Shown in pieces: positions 17,278 through 28,238 of a DNA stretch of 64,000 nt. Position 1 is the first letter of the stretch. Every line of letters begins with the position of its first letter. The position numbers were made by a program, and so were the translations under genes. The stretch is from AC-32 sp963766375 (GTDB taxonomy: Bacteria; Actinomycetota; Thermoleophilia; Gaiellales; Gaiellaceae): positions 169,905 through 233,904 of the forward strand of contig CAVXZG010000004.1 of the NCBI GenBank assembly GCA_963766375.1. The letters run 5' to 3'. A model generated the notes under the pieces. The model was given only the letters and a program-made list of their open reading frames with translations. It was not told the origin of the DNA and ran no database searches.

Positions 17278-17541
17278 GTGATTGCAACAGTCCTCGCCGC
17301 AACCACGGGCGACGTGACCAAGGCCGGCAAGGCGATCGGCCTGGCGCTTGGCGTCGGCCTCGGCGCCCTCGGCGCCGGAATCGGGATCGGCAACATCTTC
17401 GCGTCCATGATCCAGTCGGTTGCCCGGCAGCCCGAGCTCCGCGGTGAGCTCCAGGGCATCCAGTGGCTCGGCTTCGCCCTCACCGAGGCGGTCGTCTTCT
17501 ACGGCCTGCTCGGCTCGATCCTCGCGTACGTCCTGGTCTAA
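17278..17541 (+). CDS. atpE: ATP synthase subunit c
   Basis: The 87-residue proteolipid has the first helix with the glycine ladder GVGLGALGAGIGIGN, the polar loop ARQPE and the ion-binding glutamate in FALTEAVVFYGLL near residue 70. The glutamate is followed by Ala rather than Ser/Thr, which fits proton rather than sodium coupling. The GTG start is preceded by an excellent AAGGAGG site, the strongest in the locus, as expected for a subunit needed in about ten copies. Confidence 0.97.
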   Translation: MIATVLAATTGDVTKAGKAIGLALGVGLGALGAGIGIGNIFASMIQSVARQPELRGELQGIQWLGFALTEAVVFYGLLGSILAYVLV

Positions 17542-17542
17542 G

Positions 17543-18066
17543 ATGCCGCTCGCCGCGAACCCACTGATCCAGGTCACGCCGGGGCTGATGATCTGGACGA
17601 TCGTCTGCTTCCTGATCACGCTCTTCGTGCTCAAGCGGTTCGCGTTCGGACCGATCCAGAAGGCGATCGACGAGCGGCGCGAGCGGATCAGGCAGTCGAT
17701 CGAGGAGGCCGAGCACGCCCGCGAGGAAGCGCGCCAGCTCCTCGTCGAGCACCAGAAGCTGATCGGCCGCGCCAAGACCGACGCCGAGGAGATCCTGGCC
17801 GAGGCGCGGCGGATCGCCGAGGCGAACGAGCGGCGCATGCGCGAGGAGCTGGAGACCGACCGCCAGCGCGGCTCGAGGAGACGCGCAAGCAGATCGAGGC
17901 CGAGACCAGGCGCGCGCTGGAGCAGATCCGGCTCGAGGTCGTCGAGCTGAGCCTGCTCGCCGCGACGAAGGTGACAGGCAAGGCGCTCGACGACTCCGAC
18001 CACCGGCGCCTGATCGACGAGGCGATCGCCGAGCTCGACTTCTCGGTGTTGGAGAAGAACGACTGA
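17543..18066 (+). CDS. atpF: ATP synthase subunit b (one frameshift)
   Basis: Subunit b is the peripheral stalk. The protein has one N-terminal membrane helix (LMIWTIVCFLITLFVLKRFAF) and a long charged helix. The frame breaks near 17872 after EELETDRQ, and one missing base restores RLEETRKQIEAETRRALEQI and the C-terminus ending FSVLEKND. The repaired length is 174 residues. The start lies two bases after the atpE stop. Confidence 0.93.
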
Positions 18067-18599
18067 GCGTCGTCGACAGGGTCTACGCTCGCGCGCTCTT
18101 CGAGGCCGCCCACGAGCAGGGCAGGCTCGAGCCTGTGCGCGAGCGGCTCGAGCAGGTCGTGACGGCCGCTGCCGAGGTTCCGGAGCTGCGGGAGCTCCTG
18201 CGCAACCCCCAGCTCGACCCTCGAGCCCGCGCCGCCGCCCTCGAGGACGTGCTCGCCGGTGGAGACGAGCTGCTGCGCAACTTCCTGCTCGTGCTCGTGG
18301 ACAAGGGCCGCATCGGCGAGCTCGAGGTGATCGCGGAGGAGTTCGAGCGCCTGGTCGCCGAGCAGGAGGGCGTGCTGAGCGCGGAGCTGACCACCGCGGT
18401 CGAGCTCTCGGACGACGACGAGCGCCGGCTGCTGCAGCAGATCGAGACGGCCTCGGGCCGCAAGGTCGAGGCGACGCGGCACGTCGACCCGGGCCTGATC
18501 GGCGGGATCGTCCTCCAGGTCGGCTCGCACCGGCTCGACGCGAGCGTGCGCGGCCGGCTAGACCGGCTGCGCAGGGCGCTGGTGGGGGCTAGCAGCTGA
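18063..18599 (+). CDS. atpH: ATP synthase subunit delta, apparent CTG start
   Basis: Subunit delta joins the b stalk to F1. The N-terminus LSVVDRVYARALFEAA is exactly where AtpH proteins begin, but its first codon is CTG at 18063, overlapping the atpF stop as CTGA, and no ATG, GTG or TTG precedes the GTG at 18135, which would cut off the first helix. The C-terminal GRKVEATRHVDPGLIGGIVLQVG matches the family signature. From CTG the length is 178 residues. A two-base deletion hiding a normal start is the alternative. Confidence 0.9.
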   Translation: MSVVDRVYARALFEAAHEQGRLEPVRERLEQVVTAAAEVPELRELLRNPQLDPRARAAALEDVLAGGDELLRNFLLVLVDKGRIGELEVIAEEFERLVAEQEGVLSAELTTAVELSDDDERRLLQQIETASGRKVEATRHVDPGLIGGIVLQVGSHRLDASVRGRLDRLRRALVGASS

Positions 18600-18898
18600 C
18601 GTGGCGCGTGACGTTGTCCAGCTTGCCGTGCTCGAACGTGTAGCAGCTCGATTCCGGGCGCATCTCGCGCACGCTCGTGGCGACGTCGCTCTGGCAGCGG
18701 AAGAGCGTCTTGCCCTGGTAGCTCCCGTGCCGCATGCACGTCACCTGGCTCGAGTCGGGGCTTCTAACCAGGATCGCCTTTTCGACGTCCGAAGTCTTGG
18801 GAGCAGGACGAACCGCCGCCGCAGCCGGCCAGCACCAGAAGCGCGGCCAGAACTGCGACGGCCTTGAGATAGCCTGGAATTCCGATGCGAAAGCTCAT
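18589..18898 (-). CDS. Small lipoprotein, broken by one frameshift
   Basis: Reading on the minus strand from ATG 18898, the product starts MSFRIGIPGYLKAVAVLAALLVLAGC, a lipoprotein signal with the lipobox LAGC, then GGGSS. The frame stops early, and one extra base near 18800 separates this from KTSDVEKAILVRSPDSSQVTC and a tail ending HVSC. The restored protein has about 102 residues and four cysteines after the lipobox. It resembles small secreted actinobacterial proteins of the DUF4333 kind, which is a weak guess. It is antisense to the ATP synthase genes and overlaps the atpH end by 11 bp. Confidence 0.65.
18870..18875 (+). promoter_or_regulatory. -10 box TAGCCT before the secreted protein
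   Basis: TAGCCT ends 9 bases before the ATG at 18885. It lies within the coding region of the opposite-strand lipoprotein. If real, it could also supply an internal promoter for atpA and atpG. Confidence 0.35.
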
Positions 18899-19659
18899 AA
18901 TCGCGTTCATCGTCTCGCTGGGACTGCTGGCTGCAGCTCCCGCGCAGGCCGGGATCCCGGATCTCTACAGCGGCAGCTGGCCGGCGAAGCTTATGCCCAG
19001 CAACGAGGCTCTCGGAACGATCACCTGGGTTCCGGTGAGCGAGGAGTGGGGGCGAGGCGTCCTGGACCAGCCGTGGGGCGGCGCGCCGTTCACCAACTGC
19101 CCGCCGAAGGGCCAGACGCGCTTCTACCTGGGCCGCTACGGGACGGGCGGGAAGCTGATCGCCTGCACGGTGGGCTCGGACGGGAAGCGGCTGCACGGCC
19201 GCTACGACGGTCTGGGCGGGGAGTTTCGCCCGGGCAGCTTCGACGTCTCGATCATCACGGCTCCGGCCGACGACGAGCAGGAGTTCGAGGGGGTCTACGT
19301 CGAGGACGGCGGGATCACGACGGACTGGTGCGGCGAGCTGATCAACTCGACGCGGCCGGACGTCCTCTCGCCGCACGTCTCGGTGCTGCCGAGCTTCGGC
19401 CGCGTGGGCAAGCCGGTCCAGCTGCGCTTCTCGGCCTCGGACGACCGCAATCGTGGTGCGCGTGCAGCTGACGATCAGGCGCGCCGGCAAGATCTTCGGC
19501 TCCGTCACCTCGGCCCTGCGCCGCGTGGACGGCCGGCCGAGCTCGCTGCTCTGGCGGCCGCGCAAGCGCCTGAGCGGCACCTTCGCCTTGTGCGCGCGCG
19601 CGTGGGACCGGTACGGCAACGCCAGCGCCCGCAGCTGCTCCACGCTGCGCCTGAAGTAG
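18885..19659 (+). CDS. Secreted protein with Ig-like C-terminal domain (one frameshift)
   Basis: The protein has a signal peptide (MRKLIIAFIVSLGLLAAAPAQA, cleavage after AQA) and a central region with two cysteines (TNCPPKG and IACTVG). A beta-rich C-terminal domain of bacterial Ig-like type follows. The frame breaks near 19450, where one extra A separates SASDDR from IVVRVQLTIRRAGKIFG. The restored length is about 257 residues and it ends CSTLRLK. No enzymatic motif is visible. It sits inside the ATP synthase locus between atpH and atpA, and its first codons overlap those of the divergent lipoprotein. Confidence 0.7.
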
Positions 19660-19684
19660 CCCCTTTCCAACTCAAGGAGTCGCC

Positions 19685-21215
<1,531 letters not shown>

Positions 21216-21216
21216 C

Positions 21217-22107
21217 ATGGCAACCGTTCAAGACCTCAAGCGGCGGATCCGCTCGATCCGCAACACGCAGAAGATCACGAAGGCGTTCGAGCTCGTGGCC
21301 TCCGCCCGGCTCCGGCGGGCCCAGGCGCGGATCGAGGCAATGCGGCCCTACGCCGACCGGATGATGGAGCTGATGGTCGGGACCGCACGGGCGAGCACGT
21401 CGCTGCGCGGGCTGACGCTGCTGCAGCGCCGCGAAGTCGAGCGAGCGGCGATCGTGGCGATCACCGGCGACCGTGGCCTGGCAGGAGCCTTCAACGCGCA
21501 GGTCCTACGGCACGCCTTCGCGCTCGACCGGCAGCTTCGCTCGGACGGGGTCGACGTCCGCTGGCTCGTGTCGGGCAGGAAGGGGCGCTCGACTCTGACC
21601 TTCCGCCGCTACGAGGTCGACCAGGCGTGGATCGGGTTCAGCGACCGACCCTCGTACCACGACGCGCAGATGATCGCGCACCGGATCACCGAGCTGTACG
21701 AGTCCGGCGAGGTCGACCGCGTCGTGCTCGTCTACAACCGCTTCGTCTCGGCCCTCACGCAGAAGGTGGTCGAGCAGGACGTGCTCCCGATCCCCGAGCA
21801 GCTGCTCGAACGTGACGAGGAGGAAACGCACGAGTCCGCGCTGCTCGGCGACTTCATCTACGAGCCCGAGCCCGAGGAGATCCTCGCGCGTCTGCTGCCG
21901 GTCTACGTCGAGACCGAGCTCTACCGCGCGCTGCTCGAGTCCGCCGCCTCGGAGCAGGGCGCGCGCATGACCGCCATGCGTAACGCCTCCAGCAACGCCG
22001 GCGACCTGATCGAGAGCCTCACGCTGGACATGAACCGGGCCCGCCAGTCGGAGATCACGCAGGAGATCCTGGAAGTGGTTGCCGGCGCGGATGCCTTGAC
22101 GCAGTAG
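21217..22107 (+). CDS. atpG: ATP synthase subunit gamma
   Basis: Subunit gamma is the rotor shaft. The 296-residue protein starts MATVQDLKRRIRSIRNTQKITKAFELVASARLRR and ends with the conserved helix MTAMRNASSNAGDLIESLTLDMNRARQSEITQEILEVVAGADAL. It is intact. In a standard operon atpD would follow at once; here the next gene is an ABC-transporter permease and atpD lies 7.2 kb away. Confidence 0.96.
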   Translation: MATVQDLKRRIRSIRNTQKITKAFELVASARLRRAQARIEAMRPYADRMMELMVGTARASTSLRGLTLLQRREVERAAIVAITGDRGLAGAFNAQVLRHAFALDRQLRSDGVDVRWLVSGRKGRSTLTFRRYEVDQAWIGFSDRPSYHDAQMIAHRITELYESGEVDRVVLVYNRFVSALTQKVVEQDVLPIPEQLLERDEEETHESALLGDFIYEPEPEEILARLLPVYVETELYRALLESAASEQGARMTAMRNASSNAGDLIESLTLDMNRARQSEITQEILEVVAGADALTQ

Positions 22108-22179
22108 GGACGATTACCCAGTGCACTTTTGCGTCAGGAGTGTTTAGAATGATGCTACTGACGAAAAGCTGCTAACCGA

Positions 22180-22211
22180 ATACCCGACTACGGCGTCTAA
22201 GCCGCTGACGC
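22180..22211 (+). repeat. Leader motif shared by oppC and the binding-protein gene, copy 1
   Basis: The 32 bases starting ATACCCGACTACGGCGTCTA match a segment 57-88 bp before the binding-protein gene at about 22 of 32 positions, including an unbroken ACGGCGTCT. A shared CTAAC lies just upstream in both. Both copies lie shortly before genes of the same transporter, which suggests a shared regulatory site or duplicated leader. Confidence 0.4.
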
Positions 22212-22230
22212 AGACGGCGAACGACCCCGT

Positions 22231-22236
22231 TATGCT
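22231..22236 (+). promoter_or_regulatory. -10 box TATGCT before oppC
   Basis: TATGCT ends 12 bases before the GTG at 22249. It suggests that the transporter genes have their own promoter despite lying between ATP synthase genes. Confidence 0.4.
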
Positions 22237-22248
22237 TCGCCCCCACTC

Positions 22249-23299
22249 GTGGCCGACAAACCCGAACTCCTTTCCTCCGGCGCCGGACTAGGCGCAGCCG
22301 TTGCCGTCGAGACCGGTGCAGGGCTCGGCGAGGGGGTCGAGGCGGTCGCAGCCCGCGGGTACTGGGAGCAGGTCTGGCGCAGGTTCCGGCACGACAAGGC
22401 GGCCATCGTCAGCGGGTTGTTCATCATCTTCCTGCTGCTGGCCGCATACCCCGGGGCGGCGATCGCGACAGCGCTGCTCGGTCACGGGCCGGGGGACATC
22501 TATCGGCACGAACGGCCTCGACCCGAACACGCTGCTGCCGGTGGGGCCGCTCTCGCACGTGGCCAACCTGGACGGGAGCGGAACCACCCTGTTCGTCCTG
22601 GGCTCGGACAGCCAGCTCGGCCGGGACGAGTTCCTGCGCCTGCTCTACGGAGCCCGGGTTTCGCTGGAGGTCGCGATCTTGGCGACGATCTTCGGCATGA
22701 TCATCGGCGTTCTGATGGGCTCGGTCGCCGGCTATTTCGGCGGCTGGATCGACACGATCGTCTCGCGTATCACCGAGGTCGTCATGGCGTTCCCGGTGCT
22801 GCTCTTCATCATCGCGCTGGCGAGCACCGTCGGCGACCGGCTCAACCACGTCACCTTCGGCTTCCTCCAGCCCGGGGTGTTCACCCTGACCATTGTGATC
22901 GGCGTCTTCGGCTGGTACTACCCGGCGAGGATCATCCGGGCGGTGGTGCTGTCCCTCCGGGAGAAGGAGTTCGTGGAGGCTGCGCGCATGCTCGGCGCGA
23001 GCGACGCACGCATCATCCGCTCGCACCTGCTGCCGCACCTGGTCGCGCCGATCATCGTCTACTCGACCCTGATCGTGGCCCAGAACGTCCTGCTGGAGGC
23101 CGGGCTGTCGTTCCTCGGCATCGGGATCCCGCTCGAGGTGCCGAGCTGGGGGAACCTGCTCTCGACGGCGCCGGAGTACTACCTGGCTCAGCCATGGTTG
23201 ATGATCTGGCCAGGCGTGGCACTGCTCGTGACGACGCTTTCGTTCAACCTGCTCGGCGACGGCCTGCGGGACGCCTTCGACCCGCGTTCATCCCACTAG
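22249..23299 (+). CDS. Peptide ABC transporter permease, OppC/DppC type (one frameshift)
   Basis: The protein has the OppC_N segment (RRFRHDKAAIVSGLFIIFLLLAA) and the permease core with five or six membrane helices. The cytoplasmic EAA loop is EFVEAARMLGASDARIIRSHLLPH. One extra C near 22505 separates GHGPGDIY from GTNGLDPNTLLPVG. The restored length is about 349 residues. It precedes the binding protein and is separated from the other permease by that gene, an unusual order for an opp operon. Confidence 0.9.
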
Positions 23300-23317
23300 T
23301 ACACGCTTTTCTAACTA

Positions 23318-23349
23318 TTACCCAGGCACGGCGTCTCACGGGCTGAGGC
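23318..23349 (+). repeat. Leader motif copy 2, followed by a hairpin before the ribosome binding site
   Basis: This is the second copy of the motif seen at 22180. It is followed by GCCAGCG / CGCTGGC, a 7-bp hairpin ending about 25 bases before the GGAAAGGAG ribosome binding site of the binding-protein gene. Such a hairpin could protect a highly expressed segment of the mRNA. Confidence 0.4.
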
Positions 23350-23405
23350 GTAAAGCGTCCAAGCCAGCGACTCCGCGCTGGCGTAGGAAGTAGGAAAGGA
23401 GTCAC

Positions 23406-25035
23406 ATGCACAAGAAACTGTGGATCTCGATCGTGACTGCCATGATCGGGGTCGGGCTTCTTGTTGCTGCGTCGTTTGCCGGTACGGCAAGCAGTGCGTC
23501 GCAGAGCAAGGGCTCGGCTTCGAAAGTGGGAGGCACGCTTCGAGTGAACCTCTCGACGACGGACCTGGAGTTCACGGATCCGGCGCTCGACTACGAGTCC
23601 ACCGGGTGGCAGGTCGAGTACGCCACCGGCCTCAAGCTCCTCAACTGGCAGGAGAAGAAGGCGACGCTGTTCCCAGAGGCAGCTGCGGCGTTCCCGCGGG
23701 TTGCGGGAGGTGGCCAGAAAGTACACCTTCACGATCCGCAAGGGACTTCGCCTGAGCAACGGCGAGGCCATCACTGCGGCGAACTTCAAGCTCGCCTTCG
23801 CGCGCGCCACCAGCGCCAAGATGAACTCACCGGCGGCCGCGTTCCTCAGCGACCTCGGTTCGGTGGTTGCGAGGGGCAAGTACACCCTCATCATCAACCT
23901 CAAGGCGCCGAGGCCCGACTTTGCCTCGATCGTCTCGATGCCGTTCTTCATGGCGATCTCCAAGAAGACGCCGATCGACCCGAACGGGGTGAAGACGCCC
24001 GCCTCCGGCGGTCCGTACTACATCTCCTCGCGTGACGTCGGACGCAGCCTGGTGCTCAGCCGCAACAAGTACTACAAGGGCAAGCGGCCGCACAATCCGA
24101 ACACGATCACGATCAGCGTCAACACGAACCTCGACACGAGCCTGCTTCAGGTTCGGAGCAACCAGCGCGACTACGACATGTTCGGAGTCCCGCCGACCGC
24201 TCACGTCGAGCTGCACAACAAGTACCCGAAGCAGTACCACGTCAGCCCGGGTGTGGTCACCGATTACGTCACCATGAACACGACCTACGGGTCGAAGGGT
24301 GAGGGAATCAAGAATCACTCCTGCTTCAACGGCAACTCGGGTATCGGCGTCCGCACGCGTCAGGCGGTCAACTACCTCGTCAACAGGCCTGCAGCGCTCG
24401 CTCAGCGTGGCGCGTTCGCAGGGACTCCGACCGACCAGGTTCTTCCGCCCACGATGCCGGGCTTCAAGAACTGGAAGCTCTACCCGACGGGCAAGCCGAA
24501 CCTGGCCAAGGCCAAGTCGCTCAACCCGAAGAAGTGCCCGAGCACCGTCTTCTACGGGAGCACCAGCCCGGTCTCGATTGCGATCATGCAGCTGGTCAAG
24601 AACGACCTGTCGAAGATCGGCATCAACACGACGCTCAAGACGTTCCCCTTCGCCGTCCGGATCGCGAAGGAGGGCCACCGCGGTGAGCCCTTCGATCTCG
24701 ATCTCCAGGCCTGGGGTGCGGACTACCCCGATCCGGTCGACTTCATCGACATCCTGCTCGACGGCCGCAACATCCAGGCCGAGAACAACAACAACAACTC
24801 CTACTTCAACCACGTAGGGTTCAACAACAGGATGCGTGACGCCGGTCGTATCTCGAACCTCTCCAAGCGCTACGCCGCGTGGGCTGCGATCGACCGCGAC
24901 GTGATGAAGCAGCAGGCACCGATTGCGCCTCTCTTCTTCCGCACGGTCCGTGAGTTCACCTCGAAGCGCGTCGGCTGCTGGTCATACCAGCCGATCTACG
25001 GTTCGATGAACCTGAACGCGGTCTGCATCGGCTAA
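23406..25035 (+). CDS. Peptide-binding protein, SBP family 5 (one frameshift)
   Basis: This extracellular protein delivers oligopeptides or nickel-like ligands to the permeases. It has a Sec signal (MHKKLWISIVTAMIGVGLL..), no lipobox cysteine, then the family-5 pattern GGTLRVNLSTTDLEFTDPALDY. One extra G near 23721 separates VAGGGQK from YTFTIRKGLRLSNGEAITAANF. The C-terminal lobe includes FDLDLQAWGADYPDP and the YFNHVGFNN stretch. The restored length is about 542 residues. The strong ribosome binding site and the downstream terminator fit an abundant product. Confidence 0.92.
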
Positions 25036-25054
25036 CACCGATCGACCATGAGAC

Positions 25055-25093
25055 AGAGGCGCCGGCCGTCGGTCGGCGCCTCTTCTCCTTTTG
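25055..25093 (+). terminator. Rho-independent terminator after the binding-protein gene
   Basis: GAGGCGCCG (25056-25064) and CGGCGCCTC (25074-25082) form a perfect 9-bp GC-rich stem with a 9-base loop, followed by TTCTCCTTTTG. It would separate the abundant binding-protein mRNA from the permease and ATPase genes, which have their own TAGAGT box at 25110. Confidence 0.8.
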
Positions 25094-25109
25094 TAAAGCA
25101 AAGCTGCGG

Positions 25110-25115
25110 TAGAGT
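25110..25115 (+). promoter_or_regulatory. -10 box TAGAGT before oppB
   Basis: TAGAGT lies 38 bases before the oppB GTG, leaving a short leader that contains a GGAGAGAGG ribosome binding site. It follows the terminator at 25055. Confidence 0.35.
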
Positions 25116-25153
25116 TTCGCCCCACGTGACGGTGGAGAGAGGCCTAAGACCCG

Positions 25154-26125
25154 GTGATTAACTACATCATCCGACGGTTGCTCTGGGCGGTGGTGCTGTT
25201 CATTGCCGTCACCATCGTCACCTACATCATCTTCTTCATCATCCCGGCGGACCCGGCGCGTGCAGTAGCCGGCAAGAACCCGACGCCCGAGATGATCCTG
25301 CGCGCCCGGCACTACCTCGGGATCGACCAGCCCGTCTACATCCAGTACCTGCGGTTCCTCAAGCGGCTCGTGGTCGACCAGGACCTCGGCCGCTCGTTCG
25401 CGAACCGGGAGTCGGTCAACTCGGAGGTCGCGAAGGCGGCTCCGGTGACCGCGTCGCTCGTCTTCGGCGGAGCGATCGCGTGGATGCTCATTGCTCTCCC
25501 GATCGGAATCCTGTCCGCGTTACGCCCGCGATCGCTGTTAGATCGCGCCTCGATGACCTTCGTCCTGATCGGTGTCTCCGCGCACCCGATCTGGATCGGG
25601 CTGATCTTCAGCTACTTCTTCGGCTACAAGTGGCACATCACGCCGATCTCGGGCTACTGCGACGCGATCAACCCGTCGATCGGCGCCGAGTGCGGCGGGC
25701 CCGTGCAATGGGCCTATCACATGATCCTGCCCTGGATGACGTTCGCCATCCTCTTCGCCGCGCTCTACGTGCGGATGATCCGCGCGAACGTGATCGAGGC
25801 GCTGAACGAGGACTACGTACGCACAGCGCGTGCGAAGGGCGCTCCCGAAGGCCGCGTCGTGCGCGTGCACGTGCTGCGCAACGCGCTCTTGCCTGTGGTG
25901 ACGATGCTCGGCATGGACATCGGTCTCGCCCTCGGCGGCGCCGTCTTCACCGAGACGATCTACAACCTCCCGGGTCTGGGCCGAACGGCGATCACGGCGC
26001 TGAACGCGCTCGATCTCCCGACCGTGGAGGGAATCGTGGTCTTCTCGACCTTAGCGATCATCATCTTCAACCTCGTCGTCGATCTCCTTTACGCCTGGAT
26101 CGATCCCCGAATCAGGCTGGCCTGA
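25154..26125 (+). CDS. Peptide ABC transporter permease, OppB/DppB type
   Basis: The 323-residue permease starts MINYIIRRLLWAVVLFIAVTIVTYIIFFIIPADPA, the OppB N-terminal signature. It has six membrane segments and the EAA loop EDYVRTARAKGAPEGRVVRVHVLRNALLP near residue 220. An extracytoplasmic insert contains two cysteines (SGYCDAINPSIGAECGG). It is intact. The oppD-type gene follows 11 bp later. Confidence 0.94.
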   Translation: MINYIIRRLLWAVVLFIAVTIVTYIIFFIIPADPARAVAGKNPTPEMILRARHYLGIDQPVYIQYLRFLKRLVVDQDLGRSFANRESVNSEVAKAAPVTASLVFGGAIAWMLIALPIGILSALRPRSLLDRASMTFVLIGVSAHPIWIGLIFSYFFGYKWHITPISGYCDAINPSIGAECGGPVQWAYHMILPWMTFAILFAALYVRMIRANVIEALNEDYVRTARAKGAPEGRVVRVHVLRNALLPVVTMLGMDIGLALGGAVFTETIYNLPGLGRTAITALNALDLPTVEGIVVFSTLAIIIFNLVVDLLYAWIDPRIRLA

Positions 26126-26136
26126 GGCTCAGACAT

Positions 26137-27160
26137 ATGTCCCTGCTCGAGGTTCGCGACCTAAAGACGCACTTCCGCACCGACGACGGCATCGTCAAGG
26201 CCGTCGACGGCGTCAACTTCTCCGTCGAGAAGGGACAGACCCTCGGCATCGTCGGCGAGTCCGGCTGCGGCAAGAGCGTCACCTGCCTGACGATCATGGG
26301 CCTGAACCCGAAGATCAACACGATCTCGAGCGGCGAGGTGCTCTTCAACGGCGACGACATCCTCCACACCTCCGCGGGCAAGCTCCGAGAGCTGCGGGGC
26401 GACAAGATCGCGATGATCTTCCAGGATCCGATGACGTCGCTGAACCCGGTCTACACGATCGGGGCACAGCTCCAGGAGGCCGTCCTGCTGCACCGCGACG
26501 TGACGAAGAAGCAGGCGCGCGCTCGCGGGCTCGAGCTGCTCAAGGCCGTCGGGATCGCCGCGGCCGGAGCGCCGCATCGACGACTACCCGCACCAGTTCT
26601 CCGGCGGAATGCGCCAGCGCGTGATGATCGCGATGGCGCTCGTGAACGACCCCGACCTGCTGATCGCCGACGAGCCCACCACCGCGCTCGACGTGACGAC
26701 GCAGGCGCAGATCCTCGACCTGATGGTGCGGCTACAGCAGGACTTCGGCAGCGCGATCATGATGATCACCCACGACCTGGGCGTCGTCGCCGAGGTCGCG
26801 GACGAGGTGATCGTGATGTACGCCGCCAAGGTCGTCGAGCAGGGGTCGGCGCAAACGATCTTCAAGCACCCGCAGCACCCGTACACGTGGGGCCTGCTGG
26901 GCTCGCTCCCGCGCCTCAACGCCGACGTGGAGCGCCTGGTGCAGATCAAGGGTCAGCCGCCGTCGCTGCTCAACCCGCCGCGAGGCTGCCGCTTCCATCC
27001 GCGCTGCCCCTACGTGATGAACGTCTGCAAGGAGCAGGAGCCCGAGCTGCTGCCGGTCTCGGGCCACGGCGACCATCTCCAGGCCTGTCACCTCGACGAC
27101 GAGACCAAGGATCGGGAGGCCCAGAAGCTGCTTGCCGGGATGATGGCGGAGGCCGGCTGA
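26137..27160 (+). CDS. Peptide ABC transporter ATPase, OppD type (one frameshift)
   Basis: The ATPase has Walker A GESGCGKS near residue 41, the Q-loop in MIFQDPMTSLNP, the signature FSGGMRQR and Walker B LLIADEPTTALD. One extra base near 26567 separates LLKAVGIAA from ERRIDDYPHQFSGG. The C-terminal oligopeptide-transporter domain has GCRFHPRCPYVMNVC, whose cysteines typify OppD/DppD. The restored length is about 340 residues. Confidence 0.93.
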
Positions 27161-27161
27161 G

Positions 27162-28238
27162 ATGTCGACGAACTCGACCGGCTCCGGCGCCGAGCTCCTT
27201 GTCGTCGAGGATCTGAAGAAGCACTTCCCGGTCACGCGCGGGATCGTCTTCCAGAAGCAGGTCGGCGCGGTCAGGGCCGTGGACGGCGTTTCCTTCACCG
27301 TGAACGAGGGAGAGACCCTCGGCGTGGTCGGCGAGTCCGGCTGCGGCAAGTCGACGATGGCCCGCTGCATCATGCGCCTGCTCGACCCGACCGGGGGACG
27401 AGTCGTCTTCGACGGTCGGGACATCACGACGCTCTCGCGCGCGCAGCTCCGACCGATCCGGCGCGAGATGATGATGATCTTCCAGGACCCGTACGCGTCG
27501 CTGAACGCGCGCAAGCGGGTTGGCTTCATCGTCGCCGAGGCTCTCGAGGTGCACAAGCTCGGCACTGCGGCCGAGATCAAGCGCCGCGTCCAGGAGCTGC
27601 TCGAGGTGGTCGGGCTCAACCCCGAGCACTACAACCGCTTTCCGCACGAGTTCTCGGGCGGGCAGCGCCAGCGCATCGGCGTCGCGCGCGCGCTCGCGGT
27701 CAATCCGAAGCTAATCGTCTGCGACGAGCCGGTCTCGGCGCTCGACGTCTCCGTGCAGGCGCAGATCCTGAACCTGCTGAAGGATCTCCAGCGCGACTTC
27801 GGGCTCACCTACGTCTTCATCGCGCACGACCTGAACGTCGTTCGCCACATCTCGGACCGGGTGCTCGTCATGTACCTGGGCCACACCGTGGAGCTCGCCT
27901 CGCGGGAGCAGCTCTACAGCGCGCCCAAGCACCCGTACACGGGCGCGCTGATGTCCGCCGTGCCGATCCCCGACCCCGAGCTCGGGCGCAAGCGCAAGCG
28001 GATCGTGCTCGAGGGCGACGTGCCCAACCCGATCAACCCGCCTGCCGCGTGCTGGTTCCACCCGCGTTGTCCGCGCTTCCACGAAGGGCACTGCGACGTG
28101 GAGACTCCGCCCTTGAAGGACTTCGGCAGCGGCCATCTCGCCGCGTGCCACTACCCTCTCGAGAAATGGCCGATGACGGACGAGGAAATGAGGCGCGGAA
28201 CGTCGTCGACGACGACCCCGACGCCGGCGGCGGGCTGA
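27162..28238 (+). CDS. Peptide ABC transporter ATPase, OppF type
   Basis: The 358-residue ATPase has Walker A GESGCGKSTMAR near residue 55, Q-loop FQDPYASLNARKR, signature FSGGQRQRIGVARAL and Walker B LIVCDEPVSALD, with the OppF C-terminal CWFHPRCPRFHEGHC. It is intact. Its last 73 bases overlap the start of the small membrane protein gene that follows. Confidence 0.94.
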   Translation: MSTNSTGSGAELLVVEDLKKHFPVTRGIVFQKQVGAVRAVDGVSFTVNEGETLGVVGESGCGKSTMARCIMRLLDPTGGRVVFDGRDITTLSRAQLRPIRREMMMIFQDPYASLNARKRVGFIVAEALEVHKLGTAAEIKRRVQELLEVVGLNPEHYNRFPHEFSGGQRQRIGVARALAVNPKLIVCDEPVSALDVSVQAQILNLLKDLQRDFGLTYVFIAHDLNVVRHISDRVLVMYLGHTVELASREQLYSAPKHPYTGALMSAVPIPDPELGRKRKRIVLEGDVPNPINPPAACWFHPRCPRFHEGHCDVETPPLKDFGSGHLAACHYPLEKWPMTDEEMRRGTSSTTTPTPAAG

